NCBI RefSeq assembly: GCF_021134715.1
Contig: NC_060017.1
Coordinates: forward strand, 5,332,001 to 5,396,000
DNA: 64,000 nucleotides
Direction of reading: 5' to 3'
From: Daphnia pulex
Taxonomy: Eukaryota; Arthropoda; Branchiopoda; Diplostraca; Daphniidae
Shown piece by piece: positions 57,691-64,000 of the stretch. The position numbers and the translations under genes were made by a program. A model generated the notes under the pieces. The model ran no database searches. It was not told the DNA's origin and saw nothing but the letters and a program-made list of their open reading frames with translations. How positions within the stretch are numbered: position 1 is the stretch's first letter; every line of letters begins with the position of its first letter.

Positions 57691-57914
57691 TGGTCTGTTT
57701 ATTTCCAAGGAATCTCAAGAACATGTTATTCATTCCTTTAAAATTAATTAATTATTAATTAGTTATCGCCTTAAACTTCGGTGCCTTAGTTCATGGACAT
57801 CGGTTAATATGCGAATAATAGAAACTTCTCGCTTGTCCACAGATTTGAAAAGCGCTTAACAAGTGTTAAAACTACTTGCTTGAGAGCAAATCGGAGTTGA
57901 CCGAGACGTAGTAG

Positions 57915-58542
57915 TTAGTTAGTTACTGTAGAAGTAGTTGTTGTCGTGTAACCATAATACAGGAAATATTTTGGATCGCCTACAATCATCGGCCGACGAA
58001 AGTATGGATTGTAGTTGTTATTAGAGGAAGAACGTTGACCGATTGTGGATCGAAGTTCGTATAATGGAAAATCAGGACGCCAGTATGCAAGCTGAGGATC
58101 AGGTTTACGTTCTTTCCTGATTATCTCGGGAACACTTGTTGCTTCAACTCTGTAAAACAAAAAACTGAATCTAGCAAATATGTCGAATTAATGTTTACTT
58201 TTTTACTCCTTACTCGTTTACAGGAGATGGTTCAATATTTTCGTCGTCCTCTTCAAGAGCCCTTCTTTTTCGACCAGTATTGCAGGTTGCAGCGGTCGAT
58301 ACAGTGCATGTCGTGGTTGTTGTTGTGGTTGTCGTCGTAGTTGTTGTTGTAAGTAAAGAACCGAATAAAAAGCGTTTGCCATTATAAGCTAAATTTGGGG
58401 TCCGGCTATCAGAGATTGGATAGTAGTTTGGGTATTGATCGGTTGGGTTTGGATAAAAACTGTCGTCAAAGTAAGGCTGATATTGAGCCTTTCCTTGAAC
58501 TATCACAACGTAAACAGAAAACAAGAAAATGAAGAAACGCAT
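57915..58542 (-). CDS. Secreted Thr/Tyr-rich family, copy A (C-terminus frameshifted)
   Basis: Two exons (58542-58214, 58149-57915) joined by a 64-bp intron. I do not recognise the family. An N-terminal signal peptide (MRFFIFLFSVYVVIVQGKA) is followed by QYQPYFDDSFY and more Tyr/Pro-rich sequence, 14 consecutive Thr, a Cys pair in CTVSTAATC, the polybasic site GRKRR, and acidic LEEDDENIEPSPV. Exon 2 gives VPEIIRKERKPDPQ, YELRSTIGQR, NPYFRRP and another Thr-rich stretch, then stops. The paralogues end in a conserved Cys tail. Here that tail exists at 57906-57856 (STPICS to FNTC) but in another frame, after an AACT-repeat insertion. It is probably secreted and possibly cut at the polybasic site. 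The function is unknown. Confidence 0.78.
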
Positions 58543-58640
58543 CTTGTTTTTAAAACTATAGGTACTTTTGTCGGAATTCAGACAGTGGCTCACTGAAATC
58601 TTCAGCTGAGACTGCCAAGTTTGCTCTGCAATCGCAGAAG

Positions 58641-58648
58641 TTTATATA
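58641..58648 (-). promoter_or_regulatory. TATA box of copy A
   Basis: CAGTATATAAAC on the minus strand, about 100 bp before the start codon. The same 12-base context occurs before copy B. Confidence 0.7.
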
Positions 58649-58649
58649 C

Positions 58650-59462
58650 TGTTCATGACGTGGACAAAAGACCAATTTATGAACGATTCCAACTCCTTTT
58701 TGGTTAGTTTCACATCCTGTATTTTATATACGCAATTTTCTCATTTGAAATGAAATTATAAAAAAATCGTGTCTTAAGCCGAAGGCTAAAAGAAGCTTGC
58801 ATTGCTGTAAAAACTTATAATAGAACTAACTGTGCGACCGATTACTTAGCGACATAGCCTGAGGAACAATCAGCAGGAAATTAATTCCTTCGCCCTTGAA
58901 ACTTTACTACACACATGTAAACACTTTTTTTTTTAATCGTTTAAATGTATTAGGGCACGGTTTTGGTTAAATAAAAAATAAATAAAATATGTACGTGTTT
59001 CAAGATTAGCTGTTGTAACGAAATTAGTTAACGCAATTAATATGACTGCAAAATATTTGCATTCGTATCATTTGCGTTTGATGAAGCCTACAACTGCACA
59101 GCCTACGTACGCTGAAATTAAACATAAATTTCTCCAACATAACAACTGAAACCAACATGCATTATTTTTATTTCTTGTCTCATCAAGTAGATTTATACCG
59201 TATTGAACCTCTTCAAAATAGCTGTGAGGTAATCAAAATCTTCAGTCTTCGCCTTAATTGACCTTATTATTGATTGTTTTAAAATATTATAAGTGCTGTG
59301 TATATTTCCATGCAATCTCTGAGCACAAAAAATTATCCATTCGATTTTTTAACTCTTGAGAATTCTTATACGTGCTATCGCCTTAACACTTTCGTCATAA
59401 GTAAGTAATGGAAACAAAATCACACATCTTTTAAGTCAGAAAACAGTGTTAGAATGCGCATT
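58650..59462. other. Spacer between copies A and B
   Basis: AT-rich upstream DNA of copy A and the 3' end of copy B. I see no gene. Confidence 0.45.
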
Positions 59463-60144
59463 TTAACACTGATTGAAACCGCTGCCCGACGAACAAACTG
59501 GTGTCGACCTGGAAGTTACAGTGTAGGTATATGTAGTTGTTGTCGTGATGAAACCAATAGTATAGATTAAAAATCTTGGATCGGCTGCAATTACTGGACG
59601 ACGAATGTAAGGATTGTAACTGTTAGGAGAAAGGCGTTGGCCGATTGTTGAGCGTAGCTCGTAATACGGATAATCAGATTCACGCTCGAATGCCTCTTGA
59701 GGATTTGGTATGCGTTCCTTCCTGTTGACATCCATCTCCGCAAGTTCAGTAGTTTCAACCCTGGTGCAAGCAAATATTGAGTCCATTTAGGTGCTTAAAT
59801 AATCGGAAACTTTTTCGACTTGTTTTGTACTTGATTACAGGAGAAGGATCGACGATGTCATCATCGTCTTCTAGAAACCTTCGACGGCGACCGGATGCAA
59901 GGCAGGCAACATTAGTGTAAACCGTACAGGTAGTAGTCGTTGTTGTTGTTGAAACTGTCGTCGATGTATATCCATATAAAAAGCCCGGTAAAAAGCGATT
60001 CTCGTAACCAGGGTTTGGGGTTCGACCTTCTGCTACTGGATAGCTTGGATATTGATAAAAACTGTCATCATAGTAAGGCTGATATTGAGCCTTTCCTTTG
60101 ACAATAACAATGCAAAAAGTTAATAAAGATACAACAAAACGCAT
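59463..60144 (-). CDS. Secreted Thr/Tyr-rich family, copy B
   Basis: Two exons (60144-59831, 59760-59463) with a 70-bp intron in the same phase as in copies A and C, giving 203 residues. It has a signal peptide (MRFVVSLLTFCIVIVKGKA), then QYQPYYDDSFYQYPSYP, RTPNPGYENRF, a Thr-rich tract, CTVYTNVAC, the polybasic GRRRR and acidic FLEDDDDIVDPSPV. Exon 2 has VETTELAEMD, RKERIPNPQ, YELRSTIGQR, NPYIRRPVIAADPRF, a second Thr-rich tract, and the tail STPVCSSGSGFNQC. There are four conserved Cys in all, which could form two disulphides. The start is the ATG of MRF; a GTG four codons upstream was discarded. This and copy C appear to be the intact members. Role unknown. Confidence 0.83.
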
Positions 60145-60248
60145 CTTAATATACACAAATTCTTTTGTTTTCTTTACTATTATGAACTCAAACTGGTTTG
60201 CCGAACGTTGGTATAGCGACTGTAGATTTTGCTACGGAATCGGGGATG

Positions 60249-60256
60249 TTTATATA
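60249..60256 (-). promoter_or_regulatory. TATA box of copy B
   Basis: CAGTATATAAAC on the minus strand, about 105 bp before the start codon, in the same context as copy A. Confidence 0.7.
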
Positions 60257-60259
60257 CTG

Positions 60260-62199
60260 CAGATGATACAAGTAAAAACCTATTTGCGGTTTACTTTAAC
60301 TCGTATTTTCTTGGTTCAAGAATTCACTTCCTGTGTCCGCTATTTTCTCATTAGGACTGAAAGCGCCATTGGCAAAATTAAATTCAGAAATTAGTGTTTT
60401 TTACGTTGTTGAATCACTATATTGCTGCTATTAACTTATTATGCGGTCGATTAAACATTAGAAGTCCGTTCTATACAGCTTAATTCTCATCGTCTCTCTG
60501 TAACTGGTACTGGATCCAGAGAATTTTAAATTTTAGGAAAAGCATCATATAGGTACTGACAAAACAATTTAAAAAAAAATACGAATATTTACGCCCAAGG
60601 ACAAAAATAAGCATCGTGATGGACCCTATTGACTGAAAAACTGTTATATAGACTTTAAATGCTTTCCAGCAGTGTTTCTATAGGCATTATTTTATTTTGC
60701 AGTCAATTGTTGTTTCCCTATGGCTCTGTGAAATAACACCAGTCTTACCGAATAACCAGAATCGAACCTAACCGTAAAAATTCGATAACCATATAACGAA
60801 CAACGCGTGAATTTTTTAATATAAAATTAGTAGTAAGAGATGGGACAAATAAAACCCAATTTTCCACTACACTTTTTAAAATAAAATTTCCACAAAAAAG
60901 GTTGACCTAACAAATCAGATTACCTGATAACATATAGTTAATCACAATTCAGTTAGCATTAACATATTGTAACTTCTTTAGAAATGATCTAGTACAAAGA
61001 GCATAGTCACAGTCCCATACTAGTTAGGAGCCAATAATGTTACATCTATTACTCTGTTTATAATCATAGCAATTCGCGCCAGCACTCACTAGGTGTCTCT
61101 ATGCAGTACAGTAAATTTTAAAAATAAACAATTACCTTATACAATTATCGTATTAGATAAAATGTGAAATCTTGATGATGTCGCCAATGTGGAATCTTGA
61201 TGTTCTGATAACAGTCGGCGACTTGCTTTACATCGGCAGACTCGGGGAACACCCGGGGTCTCATGGCACTGCAACTGCCGTAGAAGCTTCAAGCTTGCAC
61301 GTATTTCTTCGTAATCGTGATTCGTGAGTCTTAATCGATCTCGTTTGTTGTCGTAGTTGAAGGCTCACGTTTGATGAGGCACACACTCGTAGATCGACTT
61401 GGATTCCGATTCATAACGCCAACACATCGACTATGAAATCAATCTCACAGCCGATATAGAATTGTGGGTCATGGTACGGCTTCCGGCAAAAATTGGCTAA
61501 TTAAAACAACGGCTGGTGCATCGCCCTTTCCGACTGCGGTAGCTGATGACCCAGCGGATGCGAGACTTCCAACAGACCGGATAAGGACTTGCTCACTGAG
61601 CTAAGCTGAAGTTTTACAGGCGCTAGTAAATGAACCAGCAATGTAGTGTTGATGCCAGCAGAACAATTTAACTGGTTTACTGTCCATCGACAGTTCCATT
61701 TTTTTTCCAACAAGTCTTGAATACTGTTCTGTCACTGTCACACACACACACTGCAGCAAGTTGGGCTAGGGCCTGTGCTGAAGTTGGCTCTGATCTGATT
61801 GGGCTTTGGGCGTTACCACGAGCAGGTGGCACGATCGCAAAACCTTCATCCTTCGTGGTCGAAACTGCTATCAACTTTACGAAAACACACACAACCCAAC
61901 GGGATAACTATTTTATTTTGTGTCACTGTAATGTGTAATTATTCTCTTGTATGTTGAAAAGAAGTGGTATTCTAGGTGGGACTCAAGTCACACACCACGG
62001 CTTGCACTGCTGTTTTCGTCAATGTTTTCGTACGGCACGAACTTTGACGTTTTGACGACACCCATCCGACGACACTCAGAAAAACCCAACGTAGTCGCCA
62101 TTTTTGTTTTCAACAGAAAAGAAAGATGGCCGGCATGGCCCAAATCTTCACAGTTATCCATGACTGCCGCTAGACGGCGCGCATTGCTTTTCGCAGACT
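60260..62199. other. Spacer between copies B and C, no gene seen
   Basis: AT-rich to about 61170, then a GC-richer stretch (61190-61900) with several short open frames but no domain. I looked for a decayed fourth family copy and found none that I can support. CACACACACA lies at about 61740-61751. A Pol II unit here is possible but unsupported. Confidence 0.4.
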
Positions 62200-62625
62200 T
62201 TTTCGCCATCTAGGGTTGGGCATTCGAGTTTAAAGTTTACAAATCGTTAACGACTTAACGGTTTAAGTTTTTCGGATTTCGGAGACGCTATTGTACCCTA
62301 TACATAACCTCTAATAATTGTTTCGTACACAGTTGGAATTATGTACAATTATAGGAAAAAAATTTACTGTTTCCATTTGTTTAGTCCATTTCGTTTTTTT
62401 CCTCCTCCTTCACTAAAGAAATCTTGAGGATAAAATAAGAAAACGGACGTGGACGAAGGCGAGGAGATGAATTGACTAAAAAATTATGAGATAATCACAT
62501 AAAAATAAATTCACTTAATTTATATGTATTTTCATGCGAGCGCAAAGTACAAAATTTAGATCCAGCGCTTTTTCAACTGAATTTACTAAGATAAGTATCG
62601 GCTATCGCCTTTAAGTTTCGTTACT
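62200..62625. repeat. Duplicated flank, copy 3 of 3
   Basis: Partner of 57270-57690, lying directly downstream of copy C. It starts at CGCCATCTAGGGTTGG and runs to TTTACTAAGATAAG near 62597. Confidence 0.85.
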
Positions 62626-62670
62626 ACGGTAAATATTATAATTCATTTGCAATGCCAATTGCTATGTGAT

Positions 62671-63317
62671 CTAACATTGGTTGAATCCACTTGGCTGAGA
62701 ACAAACAGGTGTCGATCTGACGGTGGTGGTAAACGTTGAGGTGATAGGTCGGAAGAATAACCGTGGATCAGCAATAATCACTGGCTGACTAAGGTATGGA
62801 TTATAATTGGCAGAAAGATAGAAACGATGGTCGAACGTGGACTCGGGCACTCCGTAATCAGGAGAGTCGCGCCAGTATGGCAATTGCGGATCAGCTTTGC
62901 GATCCTTCCTGATGGAGGGTTCCATCTCGGCAAGCTGTGTGACCTCGATCCTGTTTAAACAGCAAATCAATCCAAATTAATTTAATTTAGAGAAAAACTC
63001 CAATAATTGAAATCCTGAACTGACTTGTTGACTGGACTAGGTTCGATGGAGTCGTCATCGCTTGTAAGAAATCGTTTGCGGCGGCCAGCGCAAATCACAG
63101 CAGTGTAAACCGTGCAAGTAGTGGTGGATGTTGATGTCCTTGCATAAAGATTCCAGAAAAGACGGCCACCAGGAATCAAGTTTGGAGACGGAATAATGTC
63201 AGTGTCAGGATAGTAGCTTGGATGTTGATACAAGCCGTCGCTGTAGTACCGCAGATATTGGGCATTTCCCTGAACTATTAAAGCGGAAACGGACAATAGG
63301 AAAACGAAAAAATGCAT
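62671..63317 (-). CDS. Secreted Thr/Tyr-rich family, copy C
   Basis: Two exons (63317-63025, 62950-62671) with a 74-bp intron, 190 residues. A signal peptide (MHFFVFLLSVSALIVQGNA) leads to QYLRYYSDGLYQHPSYYP, a shorter Thr tract (TSTSTTT), CTVYTAVIC, the polybasic GRRKR, and FLTSDDDSIEPSPV. Exon 2 has IEVTQLAEME, RKDRKADPQLPYW, NPYLSQPVIIADPR, a Thr-rich piece and the tail STPVCSQPSGFNQC. It is the most diverged copy: the YELRSTIGQR block is replaced by VPESTFDHR, while the Cys pattern, the polybasic site and the tail are kept. This suggests constraint on those parts. Role unknown. Confidence 0.83.
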
Positions 63318-63402
63318 AATTTCGTACAGATTATGTTCTCAGCTATAATATTCAGAATCTCGTCTCCAACAATTACTGGAGATTTAGCTGAGATGCAAGG
63401 CC

Positions 63403-63410
63403 TATATATA
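63403..63410 (-). promoter_or_regulatory. TATA box of copy C
   Basis: GTATATATAGG on the minus strand, about 86 bp before the start codon. Its flanks differ from those of A and B, in keeping with the greater divergence of copy C. Confidence 0.6.
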
Positions 63411-63419
63411 CCTATGAAC

Positions 63420-64000
63420 TTTATTTACATAGATGATCGACGTGATAATGCAAAATCACTTAGACCGAAAATCACTAGAAATTAACTGTCATCTTTGTTT
63501 GGCCGCTTATTCACGTGTACTTTGTACTCAGATATTGAGTTTACATAACACAGAACTTGGTTTCTTAAGCTAAAAGACGTTAATAAAATATTTCGAGTTC
63601 TTGTCAGCAGTCAAGAGTGTTGGGCAATTGCGGATGTGCTTTGTGCTGAAAAACGCAGAACTCCAATGTCCTTGAAAGTAAGCTGATTATCGCACCTCTC
63701 ACAGAAGAAGGAGAATCAAAGTTTGAAAAAAATTCGGACCTAACGACCGAAATGCAAGAAGGTGATATGTATAATAATAATAATAATAATAATAATAGAA
63801 ACGACAGAGGAAAGAATATGAGTATTAATTTTCTCACGGTATCTCGCCAGAGATTATATCAATGAATTTCACACGAGCATGTGTGCAGTTTAACAACATT
63901 GGTTTGTGTATTTACTACCATTCTGCAGTCTCTGAGTACAGAACAATTTCAATTATTAATTTTTACTGGGTAAGTGCTGATTATGTGTCGGTTAGGATGT
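63420..64000. other. Upstream flank of copy C
   Basis: AT-rich with an (ATA)n microsatellite at about 63768-63796. No gene seen before the window ends. Confidence 0.45.

Overview
The window looks like nuclear DNA of an arthropod, most likely a branchiopod crustacean such as a Daphnia species. The reasons are animal-only gene families (junctophilin, an adhesion GPCR, MDC1, ATMIN), many GT-AG introns of only 60-110 bp, genes packed head-to-head and tail-to-tail, and AT-rich spacers full of simple repeats. The species assignment is inference. All exon coordinates were read by eye from splice signals and frame continuity. Every main gene model gives an uninterrupted frame whose length is a multiple of three.

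Layout. 1-8.6 kb: non-coding, rich in microsatellites, resembling the long junctophilin introns, and probably flank or intron of a gene outside the window. 8.98-10.76 kb (+): a 510-residue leucine-rich-repeat protein. 11.40-17.30 kb (+): a 1,711-residue adhesion-type GPCR with three C-type-lectin-like regions and an Ig-like region before a canonical GPS and seven-helix domain. 17.50-18.11 kb (-): a RAB5IF/RCAF1-like small membrane protein, head-to-head with an ENTR1-like endosomal coiled-coil protein (18.37-20.31 kb, +). 20.63-21.89 kb (-): an ATMIN/ASCIZ-like zinc-finger protein with LC8-binding TQT motifs. It is head-to-head, across 297 bp containing a DRE palindrome and an E2F-like site, with an MDC1-like protein (22.18-26.30 kb, +). 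That protein has a clear C-terminal tandem BRCT pair but no visible FHA domain, and it carries two internal repeat arrays. 26.3-33.0 kb: non-coding upstream region, probably junctophilin promoter and 5' UTR. 32.99-48.48 kb (+): junctophilin over at least ten exons, with MORN motifs, a long low-complexity region and a C-terminal membrane anchor.

48.5-57.4 kb holds no confident gene. It contains a tandem duplication of about 355 bp, a pair of inverted duplications about 3.4 kb apart, a 517-bp near-perfect hairpin and decayed coding-like fragments. 57.9-63.3 kb (-) holds three paralogues of a small secreted Thr/Tyr-rich protein family that I do not recognise. They share a two-exon structure, a TATA box, a polybasic site and flanking DNA; one copy is frameshifted before its conserved Cys tail. 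This family and its rearranged surroundings are the best candidate for something undescribed.

How the genes relate: the middle block is made of compact housekeeping genes, with two endosome/membrane genes sharing one divergent promoter and two ATM-pathway genes sharing another. Junctophilin is a single-gene block with very long introns. The right third is young, rearranging, lineage-specific DNA.
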